Part shown: positions 16,544 to 24,625 of the stretch, one piece after another | Position numbering within the stretch: position 1 is the first letter of the stretch | Layout: every line of letters begins with the position of its first letter | Assembly: GCF_019793465.1 (NCBI RefSeq) | Contig: NZ_JAILYJ010000021.1 | Span: forward strand, 41,406 to 105,405 | DNA: 64,000 nt | Source of the DNA: Rhizobium croatiense | GTDB lineage: Bacteria; Pseudomonadota; Alphaproteobacteria; Rhizobiales; Rhizobiaceae | Reading direction: 5' to 3' | Translations under genes and position numbers: made by a program | The notes under the pieces: generated by a model | The model's database searches: none | Told to the model about the DNA's origin: nothing | The model's input: the letters and a program-made list of their open reading frames with translations, nothing else

Positions 16544-17086
16544 ATGAACATCATTCAGCAGCTTGAGGCCGAACAGGCCGCCAAGATCGAAGCCAAGCGC
16601 ACCCTCCCCGAATTCTCCCCGGGCGATACCGTCCGCGTCAACGTGAAGGTTACGGAAGGCAACCGTACCCGCGTTCAGGCCTATGAAGGCGTCTGCATCG
16701 CCCGCTCAGGCGGCGGCCTTCAGGAAAACTTCACGGTTCGCAAGATCTCCTACGGCGAAGGCGTCGAGCGCGTATTCCCGGTCTATTCGCCACTGATCGA
16801 AAGCGTCGACGTCGTCCGCCGCGGTAAGGTTCGTCGCGCCAAGCTCTATTACCTGCGCGACCGTCGCGGCAAGTCCGCCCGTATCGTTGAAGACACCGGC
16901 GTCCGCGCCCGCAAGCTCAACGACGCCGAGCGCGCCGCCGTTGCCGAGGAAAAGGCACGCATCGAAGCTGAAAAGGTTGCAGCCGCTCAGGCGCTCGCCG
17001 CCGAGAAGGCAGCAGCAGAAGCCGCCGAAGCCAAGGCCGCTGCTGAAGCAGCAGCAGCCGCCGCAGCGGAACCGGCAGCAGAATAA
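16544..17086 (+). CDS. rplS: 50S ribosomal protein L19
   Basis: 180-residue L19. The conserved body is [42 protein letters not shown] and [20 protein letters not shown]. After about residue 115 it carries an Ala/Glu/Lys-rich helical extension ([20 protein letters not shown] and on) of some 60 residues not found in the ~115-residue enterobacterial protein. The ATG at 16544 follows CAAAGGTTAAG. An upstream 15-codon extension of the frame is not part of the family. Confidence 0.96.
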
Positions 17087-17100
17087 GATCTGCGCCACGC

Positions 17101-17155
17101 AATTCTTCGCTTGGAGCAAAATTCTTCGCTTGGAGCAAAGTTCTTTCGCTTGGAA
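17101..17155. repeat. Three tandem 19-base repeats before the rplS terminator
   Basis: Two identical units AATTCTTCGCTTGGAGCAA at 17101-17119 and 17120-17138, followed by a third degenerate unit (AGTTCTTTCGCTTGGAA). They lie between the rplS stop and its terminator, in the 3' untranslated part of the message. Confidence 0.85.
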
Positions 17156-17190
17156 AGGCGGCCTTCGGGTCGCCTTTTCTCTTTTTTGCG
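17154..17190 (+). terminator. Intrinsic terminator after rplS
   Basis: Stem AAAGGCG / CGCCTTT around GCCTTCGGGT, followed by TCTCTTTTTT. Ends the ribosomal-protein group. Confidence 0.85.
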
Positions 17191-17265
17191 TCGGCGGGCC
17201 GCCGGCGGCCTTGCCTTCGGCAGGTCTTCCGTGACAATTTTCGCGTTCAATCCGGGAGCCATTCC

Positions 17266-18063
17266 ATGCTGTTTCGTCGTACCGTTCTTGCGGGCTTTAC
17301 CGCCCTTGCGCTCGCTCCTTTGACCGTGTCGGCTGCCGAACTGCCCGATCTCGGCGGCAAGAGCGTCGTCGTCGTCACCGAAAATGCCTATCCGCCGCTG
17401 CAGTTCATCGATCCGAAATCCGGCAAGGCGATCGGCTGGGAATATGATGCGATGAACGAGATCGCCAAGCGGCTGAACTTCAAGGCCGAATATCAGAACA
17501 CCAGCTGGGACGCGATGATCCAGGCGGTCTCCGACGGCCAGTACAACATCGGCATGACCGGCATCACCATCAAGGACGACCGCAAGCAGAAGGTCGATTT
17601 CTCCGATCCCTATATGCGCTCGCAACAGTTCATGCTGGTGCGCGGCGACGAGAAGCGCTTCACCGACGCCAAGAGCTTTGCCGCCTTCAACGACGGCCTG
17701 ATTGGCGCCCAACCCGGCACCTCGCCTTTCTACACCGCCGTCTATGAAATCCTCGATGGCAACGAACAGAACCCGCGCATCAAGCTTTTCGAAACCTTCG
17801 GCGCGACCGTGCAGGCGCTGAAGACCGGCGACGTCGACCTCGTGCTGACCGACAGCGTCGCGGCCAAGGGCTATGTCGATTCCTCGAACGGCGCCCTGAA
17901 GGTGGTCGGCGAAGCGCTCGGGACCGAGGATTTCGGCTTCATCTTCCCGAAGGGGTCCGATCTCGTCGCTCCGGTCAATGCCGCTATCGCCGCGCTGAAG
18001 GCGGACGGCACCTTTGACGCGCTGAACAAGAAGTGGTTCCTCGACTACAAGATGGGCGAATAA
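17266..18063 (+). CDS. Amino-acid ABC transporter, periplasmic binding protein
   Basis: 265-residue family-3 solute-binding protein. Signal peptide TVLAGFTALALAPLTVSAAE is followed by the usual polar-amino-acid core: YPPLQFIDPKSGKAIGWEYD, then DAMIQAVSDGQYNIGMTGIT and KVDFSDPYMRSQQFML. It would capture an amino acid in the periplasm for the permease that follows. The exact ligand cannot be read from sequence. It is 16 bases before the permease start. Confidence 0.92.
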   Translation: MLFRRTVLAGFTALALAPLTVSAAELPDLGGKSVVVVTENAYPPLQFIDPKSGKAIGWEYDAMNEIAKRLNFKAEYQNTSWDAMIQAVSDGQYNIGMTGITIKDDRKQKVDFSDPYMRSQQFMLVRGDEKRFTDAKSFAAFNDGLIGAQPGTSPFYTAVYEILDGNEQNPRIKLFETFGATVQALKTGDVDLVLTDSVAAKGYVDSSNGALKVVGEALGTEDFGFIFPKGSDLVAPVNAAIAALKADGTFDALNKKWFLDYKMGE

Positions 18064-18079
18064 CCCCGAGCGATCGCAG

Positions 18080-18895
18080 ATGGCGCCACAACCATCCCTG
18101 CGACATGAGAAGGACGACCGTCCCTGGTGGCTGGCCGTCCTTGTTCTGATCGGTCTCGTTCTCGCCGTCGTTATCATCACCAACGACATTTACACTCAGG
18201 TCTTCCGGACCGTGGTGAATGGCGCCGGCATCACCGTGTTCGTGACGCTCGTCGCCTTCATGCTGGCGACAGTGCTTGGTCTCGGCATCGCGCTGCTCGG
18301 CCTGGCCGACAGCATCGTGCTGCGCCAGATCGCCCGCTTCTATATCGAGATCATCCGCGGCATCCCGATCCTGGTGCTGCTCTTCTACATCGCTTTCGTC
18401 GGCGCGCCGGGTCTTGTCGCGGCCTATAACTTCATCATCACGCCCCTGGTGAAGAGCGGCATCGCCGAACCGATTCTCGTGCGCGACCTTTCGCTGATGT
18501 GGCGCGCCATCATCGCGCTGATGATCGGCTATTCCTCCTTCATTGCCGAGATCTTCCGCGCCGGCTTCCAGTCGGTCGATATCGGCCAGATCGAAGCGGC
18601 CAAATCCCTCGGCCTGTCGCGCTACCGCCGCTTCCGGCTCGTCGTCTTCCCGCAGGCGGTCAGGGTCATCTTCCCGCCGCTCTCCAATGACTTCGTCTCG
18701 ATGGTGAAGGATTCGTCTCTTGTCTCGGTTCTCGGCGTGGCCGACATTACCCAGATGGGCAAGGTCTACGCCTCCGGCTCCTTCCGCTTCTTCGAGACCT
18801 ATTCGATCGTCACCTATATCTACTTGATCCTGACGATCGGCCTGTCGCTGGCGCTGCGGCGCATTGAAAAGAAGATGAAGCAGAAGCCGCGCTGA
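18080..18895 (+). CDS. Amino-acid ABC transporter, permease
   Basis: 271-residue HisM/GlnP-type permease with an N-terminal membrane helix (WLAVLVLIGLVLAVVII). The ATPase-contact EAA loop reads IEAAKSLGLSRYRRFRLVVF. The segment RFYIEIIRGIPILVLLFYIA is the conserved start of the core. No ATP-binding subunit follows (leuC is next), so it must borrow an ATPase from elsewhere. A single permease suggests a homodimer. Confidence 0.92.
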   Translation: MAPQPSLRHEKDDRPWWLAVLVLIGLVLAVVIITNDIYTQVFRTVVNGAGITVFVTLVAFMLATVLGLGIALLGLADSIVLRQIARFYIEIIRGIPILVLLFYIAFVGAPGLVAAYNFIITPLVKSGIAEPILVRDLSLMWRAIIALMIGYSSFIAEIFRAGFQSVDIGQIEAAKSLGLSRYRRFRLVVFPQAVRVIFPPLSNDFVSMVKDSSLVSVLGVADITQMGKVYASGSFRFFETYSIVTYIYLILTIGLSLALRRIEKKMKQKPR

Positions 18896-19138
18896 GCCAC
18901 AGCACGATTCGAATTGCCGTTTCGTTCAAAAATCGCTATATGCCGGTCATGGAATCCAAGTTCAGATGCACTGGCGCGCATATTTTCGTGCTGCAGGACC
19001 ATTATCGCCTGCCGGCGCGGTTCTTTGCATGCGTATCCGGTGCGCTCAACAGCCGACTTCGTTGATCGAATGACGGCCGGCGGAGCCTGATCCGCCTTTT
19101 CCGATTTTCCAAAAGCATCCAAAAACGGACTTACCGCC

Positions 19139-20548
19139 ATGAGCGCACCGCGTACCCTCTACGACAAGATCTGGGACGACCATCTGGTCGACGAACAGGC
19201 CGACGGCACCTGTCTTCTCTACATCGACCGCCACCTGGTCCACGAGGTCACCTCGCCGCAGGCCTTCGAAGGCCTGCGCATGAGCGGCCGCAAGGTCCGC
19301 GCGCCGGAAAAGACGCTCGCGGTCGTCGACCACAACGTTCCGACATCGGCCGACCGCCATCTCGGCATCAAGAACGAAGAAAGCCGCATTCAGGTCGAGC
19401 AGCTTGCCAAGAATGCCGCCGAGTTCAACGTCGAATATTATTCCGAGAACGACAAGCGCCAGGGCATCGTCCACATCATCGGGCCGGAACAGGGCTTCAC
19501 TTTGCCGGGCATGACGATCGTCTGCGGCGACAGCCATACCTCGACCCACGGCGCCTTCGGCTCGCTCGCTCATGGCATCGGCACATCTGAGGTCGAGCAC
19601 GTTCTCGCCACCCAGACGCTGATCCAGAAGAAGGCCAAGAACATGCTGGTGCAGGTCGACGGCCAGCTGCCGGCAGGCGTCACCGCCAAGGATATCGTTC
19701 TTGCCATCATCGGTGAGATCGGCACGGCGGGCGGCACCGGCTACGTCATCGAATATGCCGGCGAAGCGATCCGTGCGCTGTCGATGGAAGGCCGCATGAC
19801 GATCTGCAACATGTCGATCGAAGGCGGCGCCCGCGCCGGCCTGATCGCCCCCGACGAAATCACCTTCGAATATATCAAGGGCAAGCCCCGCGCGCCGAAA
19901 GGCGAAGCGCTGGAACAGGCGATCGCCTACTGGAAGACGCTGCAGTCAGACGAAGGCGCTCATTTCGACCGCGTCGTCAAGCTGAACGCCGCCGAACTGC
20001 CGCCGATCGTCTCCTGGGGTTCTTCGCCTGAGGACGTCGTCTCGGTCCAGGGCATCGTGCCGAATCCCGATGAAATCCAGGACGAGACGAAGCGTGCCTC
20101 CAAGTGGCGCGCGCTCGAGTACATGGGCCTCAAGCCGGGCACGCCGATGACCGACATCAGCATTGACCGGGTTTTCATCGGCTCCTGCACCAACGGCCGC
20201 ATCGAAGATCTGCGCGCCGTCGCCAAGGTCGTCGAGGGCAAGACCGTTGCTTCGACCGTCAACGCCATGATCGTTCCGGGCTCCGGTCTTGTGAAGGAAC
20301 AGGCGGAAGCCGAAGGCCTCGACAAGATCTTCAAGGCTGCCGGCTTCGACTGGCGCGAGCCGGGCTGCTCCATGTGCCTCGCCATGAACGACGACCGCCT
20401 GAAGCCGGGCGAACGTTGCGCCTCGACCTCGAACCGCAACTTCGAAGGCCGCCAGGGCTTCAAGGGCCGTACGCACCTCGTCTCGCCGGCAATGGCCGCC
20501 GCCGCCGCGATCGCCGGTCACTTCGTTGATATCCGCGAGTGGAATTGA
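19139..20548 (+). CDS. leuC: 3-isopropylmalate dehydratase large subunit
   Basis: 469-residue LeuC, an aconitase-family [4Fe-4S] enzyme of leucine synthesis. Cluster cysteines are in IGSCTNGRIEDL (near 350) and CSMC (near 410-413). The N-terminus is RTLYDKIWDDHLV and CGDSHTSTHGAFG is the family signature. leuD is not adjacent; in rhizobia leuC is commonly separate from leuD/leuB. The 243 bases upstream show no obvious leucine-codon leader peptide. Confidence 0.97.
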   Translation: MSAPRTLYDKIWDDHLVDEQADGTCLLYIDRHLVHEVTSPQAFEGLRMSGRKVRAPEKTLAVVDHNVPTSADRHLGIKNEESRIQVEQLAKNAAEFNVEYYSENDKRQGIVHIIGPEQGFTLPGMTIVCGDSHTSTHGAFGSLAHGIGTSEVEHVLATQTLIQKKAKNMLVQVDGQLPAGVTAKDIVLAIIGEIGTAGGTGYVIEYAGEAIRALSMEGRMTICNMSIEGGARAGLIAPDEITFEYIKGKPRAPKGEALEQAIAYWKTLQSDEGAHFDRVVKLNAAELPPIVSWGSSPEDVVSVQGIVPNPDEIQDETKRASKWRALEYMGLKPGTPMTDISIDRVFIGSCTNGRIEDLRAVAKVVEGKTVASTVNAMIVPGSGLVKEQAEAEGLDKIFKAAGFDWREPGCSMCLAMNDDRLKPGERCASTSNRNFEGRQGFKGRTHLVSPAMAAAAAIAGHFVDIREWN

Positions 20549-20572
20549 TCCGTCATCCGACGGAAGGACAAT

Positions 20573-20613
20573 GAAAGCCGCCCGATGCGCTCTGCCTGCA
20601 TCGGGCGGCTTTC
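20573..20613 (+). terminator. Intrinsic terminator after leuC
   Basis: Perfect 16-bp stem beginning GAAAGCCGCCCGATGC with a nine-base loop, followed by ATATTTTC, 24 bases past the leuC stop. Confidence 0.85.
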
Positions 20614-20658
20614 ATATTTTCATGGCGGCCGCGCCTCATTTTCCGGGAGGTGTGGATC

Positions 20659-20733
20659 ATGCCCCAGCGCATGAGCAATACCTGCGACCACGGCTTTGCC
20701 CCGACCAACGGATCGTCGAGCTGCAATTATTGA
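20659..20733 (+). CDS. Possible 24-residue Cys-containing peptide
   Basis: Short open frame MPQRMSNTC...SCNY, 24 residues with two cysteines, in the leuC / aldo-keto reductase gap. CCGGGAGG lies nine bases before the ATG, a strong ribosome site. It is downstream of the leuC terminator, so it would need its own promoter. No family recognised; may be chance. Confidence 0.25.
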   Translation: MPQRMSNTCDHGFAPTNGSSSCNY

Positions 20734-20812
20734 CACAACGGCTGCATGTCTCGTCATAGGCGGCCGCCGGCGCGAGGATCTTCCTCGGAGCGGCCGCTGA
20801 TCGGGAGGGCAA

Positions 20813-21643
20813 TCAGAAGGCCGCCGTCATCGGGTCCGGTCCCATGCGGGCGCCGGCGCTGTCGAGCTTGGCGATCGCCGCCATGTCATCGGCATCGAGC
20901 TTGAAGTCGAACACCTGGAAATTCTCCTCGATGCGCGACGGCGTCACCGATTTCGGGATGACGACGAGGCCGGTGTCGATGTGCCAGCGGATAATGGCTT
21001 GCGCCGGCGTCTTTCGATGTTTCCTGGCGATCTCGCCGATGACAGGGTTCGAGATGAACTGCCCCTGGCCGAGCGGGCTCCAGGATTCGGTGGCGATGTT
21101 GAGTTTCTTGTGAACCTCTTGCGCCGCCTTCTGCTGGAAGTCGGGATGCAGCTCGATCTGGTTGATGACAGGAACGACGCCGGTTTCGCCGATGATCCGC
21201 TCCAGATGCTCGGGATAAAAATTCGACACACCGATCGAGCGGGCGCGCCCCTCTTCCCTTATGCGCACGAACGCCTTCCAGGTTTCGGTGTAGAGGCCGC
21301 GATGCGGCGACGGCCAGTGAACGAGGTAGAGGTCGACATAGTCGGAGCCGAGCTTCTTCAGGCTGCCGTCGAAGGCACGCAGCGTATTGTCGTAGCCTTG
21401 GTCGGTGTTCCTGAGCTTGGTGGTGACGAAGATGTCCTTGCGGTCGAGGCCGGAAGAGCGGATGCCTTCGCCGACACCCTCCTCGTTGTCGTAACCGGAC
21501 GCCGTATCGATATGGCGATAGCCGGCGGCAATGGCAGTGCGCACCGTCGGGGCGGCAATCTCCTGCGGCGTCTGCCAGACGCCGAGCCCGACCTGCGGAA
21601 TGGAATGTCCGTCATGGAAAGTGATGATGGGTTGAGCGGTCAC
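20813..21643 (-). CDS. Aldo/keto reductase, 2,5-diketo-gluconate reductase type
   Basis: 276-residue NADPH-dependent (beta/alpha)8 oxidoreductase of the AKR5-like group. Catalytic residues fit: Asp and Tyr in HIDTASGYDNEEGVG, Lys in FVTTKL, His in YLVHWPSP. The nucleotide-binding end is VVIPKSVTPSRIEENFQVFD. Physiological substrate unknown; related enzymes reduce diketogluconate, methylglyoxal and other aldehydes. Monocistronic. Confidence 0.93.
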   Translation of the reverse strand: MTAQPIITFHDGHSIPQVGLGVWQTPQEIAAPTVRTAIAAGYRHIDTASGYDNEEGVGEGIRSSGLDRKDIFVTTKLRNTDQGYDNTLRAFDGSLKKLGSDYVDLYLVHWPSPHRGLYTETWKAFVRIREEGRARSIGVSNFYPEHLERIIGETGVVPVINQIELHPDFQQKAAQEVHKKLNIATESWSPLGQGQFISNPVIGEIARKHRKTPAQAIIRWHIDTGLVVIPKSVTPSRIEENFQVFDFKLDADDMAAIAKLDSAGARMGPDPMTAAF

Positions 21644-21772
21644 AATATATCTCCGGGAGTTTGAAGAATTGGACGAGGCATGATTTGCGCCCGCACTCGG
21701 GGCGTCCCGGAACGCATCTCAGCCTGAGCGTTCGGTCACCGGAAAATATAGGCAGCCGCATCCGGAAGACAA

Positions 21773-22294
21773 TCAGACCACCCGGACAATCGTCCCCTTG
21801 CGAAGATGCGGCAGGAGGCGGCGCATGTCGCCGAGACTCACCGCCACGCAGCCGGCCGTCGGCTCGTAGCCCGGCCGGATGAGGTGGAAGAAAATCGCCG
21901 AGCCGCGGTTGCGCGCCCGGCAGGAGATGTTCCAGTCCATCACCAGGCAGATATCGTAGAGCCCGTCGCTGCGCCGCATCTCCTCGTGGCCGGGGCCGAA
22001 TGGCGCCCTGACGAGGCGGTTGTAGTTGGCATTGCCGGACTGATCGCACCAGAACATATCGGCGCGGATCCGGCGGATGGGAAGCGACGTGACAAGCCGG
22101 CCGTTCCGCTCGCCGCGCCGGAAGCCTGATAGCAGCTTCATCGATGTGATCGGCGTGGCGCCGTCGCCCTCGCGTTTCGTCACGGTGCGGCCGGAGCGGC
22201 CGATGGCAGCCGGAACAGTGATTGTGCCAATGCGCACGATCGCCCGGCTCTTCTTTCCCGGCGCCGGGCGCACCACGACCGTGGACGGCTTCAT
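21773..22294 (-). CDS. L,D-transpeptidase (YkuD) family protein
   Basis: 173 residues from the chosen ATG. The YkuD core is visible with the catalytic region HLIRPGYEPTAGCVAVS: a histidine, then 11 residues on a Gly-Cys pair in TAGC rather than the commoner SHGC. An upstream DICLVMDWN segment also fits. These enzymes form 3-3 or protein crosslinks in peptidoglycan with a Cys nucleophile. The ATG at 22294 was picked for its GGCGGAG site; upstream in-frame ATGs at 22321 and 22366 are alternatives. No signal peptide is evident from any of these starts, which is odd for a periplasmic enzyme. Divergent from the CenR-like regulator. Confidence 0.8.
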   Translation of the reverse strand: MKPSTVVVRPAPGKKSRAIVRIGTITVPAAIGRSGRTVTKREGDGATPITSMKLLSGFRRGERNGRLVTSLPIRRIRADMFWCDQSGNANYNRLVRAPFGPGHEEMRRSDGLYDICLVMDWNISCRARNRGSAIFFHLIRPGYEPTAGCVAVSLGDMRRLLPHLRKGTIVRVV

Positions 22295-22461
22295 CCCCCG
22301 GCTCCGCCTTGCTTTTTCCATTTTTCTCGCATGTCTTGCATTGCTTGAGGCTTTAATTGAAATCATATGAAAACCTGCCCGGCAACAGCACCGCCGGCCG
22401 ATCCTTGCCAAACCCGCAATTTGGCGTAGGACTAGGGGACCTAACATGAGGACGCAACGGC

Positions 22462-23145
22462 ATGACCGCACGCACCATTCTTCTGGTGGATGACGACGAG
22501 GACCTTCGGCAGACGCTGACAGAGCAATTGTCGCTTTACGAGGAATTCACGGTTCTGCAGGAAGCCAACGCCGGCAAGGGTGTTGCAACCGCCCGTTCGA
22601 CGCCGGTCGACCTCTTGATCATGGATGTTGGCCTGCCCGATATGGACGGGCGCGAAGCGGTGAAGCTCCTGCGCAAGGGCGGCTTCAAGGCCCCAATCAT
22701 CATGCTGACCGGCCACGATACCGATTCCGATACGATCCTCGGCCTCGAAGCCGGCGCCAACGACTATGTCACCAAGCCCTTCCGCTTCGCCGTGCTGCTT
22801 GCGCGCATCCGCGTGCAGCTGCGCCAGCACGAGCAGAGCGAGGACGCGACCTTCACCGTCGGCCCGTACCTCTTCAAGCCGAGCCAGAAGCTGCTCACCA
22901 CCGACAACGGCCAGAAGATCCGCCTGACGGAAAAGGAAGCGGCGATCATCCGCTACCTCTACCGCGCCGAACAGAAGGTCGTCACCCGCGACGTGCTTCT
23001 CGAAGAGGTCTGGGGCTATAATTCCGGCGTGACCACGCATACGCTGGAAACCCATGTCTACCGGTTGCGTCAGAAGATCGAGCGCGATCCCTCCAATGCC
23101 GAAATCCTGGTCACGGAAAACGGCGGCTACAAGATCATACCCTAG
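22462..23145 (+). CDS. cenR: OmpR-family response regulator, CenR-like
   Basis: 227-residue two-domain regulator. The receiver has the acidic pair in LLVDDDED, the phospho-acceptor Asp55 in LLIMDVGLPDMDG, Thr83 and Lys105 in YVTKPFR. The winged-helix output ends EVWGYNSGVTTHTLETHVYR. The linker HEQSEDATFTVGPYLFKP and the whole pattern recall CenR, an essential cell-envelope regulator of Caulobacter and rhizobia (also studied as RzcR in R. leguminosarum). That identification is from memory. No histidine kinase is adjacent, and the divergent neighbour is a peptidoglycan-type enzyme. Its TAG stop is the first three bases of a repeat. Confidence 0.85.
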   Translation: MTARTILLVDDDEDLRQTLTEQLSLYEEFTVLQEANAGKGVATARSTPVDLLIMDVGLPDMDGREAVKLLRKGGFKAPIIMLTGHDTDSDTILGLEAGANDYVTKPFRFAVLLARIRVQLRQHEQSEDATFTVGPYLFKPSQKLLTTDNGQKIRLTEKEAAIIRYLYRAEQKVVTRDVLLEEVWGYNSGVTTHTLETHVYRLRQKIERDPSNAEILVTENGGYKIIP

Positions 23146-23243
23146 AGCATCTCGGTTTCTCCGAATCACGGAAATGCTCTATCTCTTTGTTTTCACGCAG
23201 TTCCGCACGCAAACGGCTACGCAGTTTGTTGGAATTGCTCTAA
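23143..23243. repeat. Rhizobial dispersed repeat with AGAGCAT/ATGCTCT ends
   Basis: 101-base segment starting TAGAGCAT, with ATGCTCTA at 23174-23181 making an inverted pair, continuing TCTCTTTGTTTTCACGCAGT and ending TTGCTCTAA. The pattern matches a repeat I recall as abundant between genes in Rhizobium and relatives. Its first bases provide the stop codon of the upstream regulator and it ends 14 bases before the next gene. Confidence 0.65.
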
Positions 23244-23257
23244 GGCGAAAAGCCCGC

Positions 23258-23713
23258 ATGGCGCTGACGGACGACATTCATCTGCTCTCGCAGCTTCCGC
23301 TGTTCAAGGACATGAGCGAGGACCAGCTGCGACTGATCGCCTTCGGCGCCGACCGGCGCATGATCGCCGCCGGCCAGATGCTGTTTCGCCAGGGCGCGCC
23401 GGCCGAGAGCGCCTATGTCGTCTTGAGCGGCAGCCTGGAACTCCGCACGACGAGCAGCGACGGCATGCAGCGGGCTGATGCCGTTGCCGGCCCCGGCACG
23501 CTGATTTCTGAGCTGGCGCTGGTGACGCTGGTCGAGCGCAAGTTCACCGCGATCGCGCGCGAAGACACGAGCATCATCCGCATCACCCGCGCCCTCTTCC
23601 ATCGACTGATCGAGGAATATCCTGATGCGGCCCGTCTGATCGAAAATCGCATCCGCGACAATCTCGCCGAACTTGCGGCCAAGGCCGCAAGCCAGTTCCA
23701 TCGGTTCAGCTGA
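23258..23713 (+). CDS. Cyclic nucleotide-binding-domain protein
   Basis: 151-residue single-domain protein of the CRP/FNR effector fold: LFRQGAPAESAYVVLSGSLE, then GPGTLISELALV and FTAIAREDTSIIRI, then a C-terminal helix region. There is no DNA-binding domain, so it is not a transcription factor by itself. The phosphate-binding RxS/T arginine of true cAMP sites is not evident. The ATG at 23258 was chosen because homology starts at MALTDDIHLLSQLPLF; longer readings run into the regulator gene and the repeat. Role unknown. Confidence 0.82.
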   Translation: MALTDDIHLLSQLPLFKDMSEDQLRLIAFGADRRMIAAGQMLFRQGAPAESAYVVLSGSLELRTTSSDGMQRADAVAGPGTLISELALVTLVERKFTAIAREDTSIIRITRALFHRLIEEYPDAARLIENRIRDNLAELAAKAASQFHRFS

Positions 23714-23719
23714 TCGCCG

Positions 23720-24523
23720 TCACAAGTCGAAATGCGCGGTCACCGGCACATGGTCAGAGGGCCGGTCCCAGCCGCGCGCTTCCTTCAGGATTTCGATCCG
23801 CTTCAGGTGCGGCCCAAGATCCGATGAGGACCAGATGTGGTCGAGCCGGCGGCCGCGGTCGGCCGCTTCCCAGTCCTTGGCGCGGTAGCTCCACCAGGTA
23901 TAGAGCTTCTCGCTGGCCGGTACGTGCTGGCGCATGAGATCGAGCCAGGCGCCGCGCTTCATCACCTCGAGCAACCCGTCGGTTTCGACCGGCGTGTGGC
24001 TGACGATCTTCAGCAGCTGCTTGTGCGACCAGACGTCGTGTTCGAGCGGCGCGATGTTGAGGTCACCCACCAGGATGGCCGAGGTATTGGCCTCGCCATT
24101 GGCCTTCAGCAGCTTCATCTCCTCGATGAAATCGAGCTTATGGCCGAATTTCGGATTGATCGTCCGGTCCGGCTCATCGCCGCCGGCCGGGACGTAGAAA
24201 TTATGCAGCCGGATGCGGCGATTGCCGCGTTCGAAGATCGCCGATATGTGGCGGGCGTCGCCGACGCCGCAATAATCCTGCCGGTGATCTTCGGTCAGCG
24301 GAATGCGCGAGGCGATCGCCACGCCGTGATAGCCCTTCTGACCGTGGATGATGATGTGATCATAGCCCATGGCCCGCAAGGGCGCGGCGGGAAAGAGCTC
24401 GTTCGGCACCTTGGTTTCCTGCAGGCAGAGAATATCGGGCCTGTGCTTGAGAACGAGCTGCTCGACGATCGGCATGCGCAGCCGTACCGAATTGATATTC
24501 CAGGTGGTAATCGAAAAGCCCAT
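23720..24523 (-). CDS. xthA: Exodeoxyribonuclease III
   Basis: 267-residue endonuclease/exonuclease/phosphatase-fold enzyme, the AP endonuclease of base-excision repair. Motifs: TTWNINSVR at the N-terminus, LQETKV with the metal-binding Glu, GDLNIAP with catalytic Asp/Asn, RRLDHIW, and SDHVPV with the final Asp-His. Length is standard. A perfect hairpin immediately upstream contains the only good ribosome site. Confidence 0.95.
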   Translation of the reverse strand: MGFSITTWNINSVRLRMPIVEQLVLKHRPDILCLQETKVPNELFPAAPLRAMGYDHIIIHGQKGYHGVAIASRIPLTEDHRQDYCGVGDARHISAIFERGNRRIRLHNFYVPAGGDEPDRTINPKFGHKLDFIEEMKLLKANGEANTSAILVGDLNIAPLEHDVWSHKQLLKIVSHTPVETDGLLEVMKRGAWLDLMRQHVPASEKLYTWWSYRAKDWEAADRGRRLDHIWSSSDLGPHLKRIEILKEARGWDRPSDHVPVTAHFDL

Positions 24524-24528
24524 GCGGC

Positions 24529-24558
24529 AAGCCCTTTCACGCTTTCATGAAAGGGCTT
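24529..24558 (-). promoter_or_regulatory. Hairpin that sequesters the xthA ribosome binding site
   Basis: Perfect 11-bp arms AAGCCCTTTCA and TGAAAGGGCTT around an 8-base loop, ending 5 bases before the xthA ATG. On the xthA mRNA the downstream arm contains AAAGGG, the only Shine-Dalgarno-like sequence, eight bases before the start. There is no T-run, so a terminator for the upstream gene is less likely. Confidence 0.55.
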
Positions 24559-24625
24559 TAGAACAAAGGCGGACCGGAGGGAACCGGGCCGCGTGCAAAA
24601 GCGTCAGGAGATCAACCGAAAAGGC

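Noticed and set aside
20526..20759. 77-codon frame after leuC
   Set aside because: It runs through the leuC terminator and shows no coding character; only the smaller 24-codon frame has a good ribosome site.
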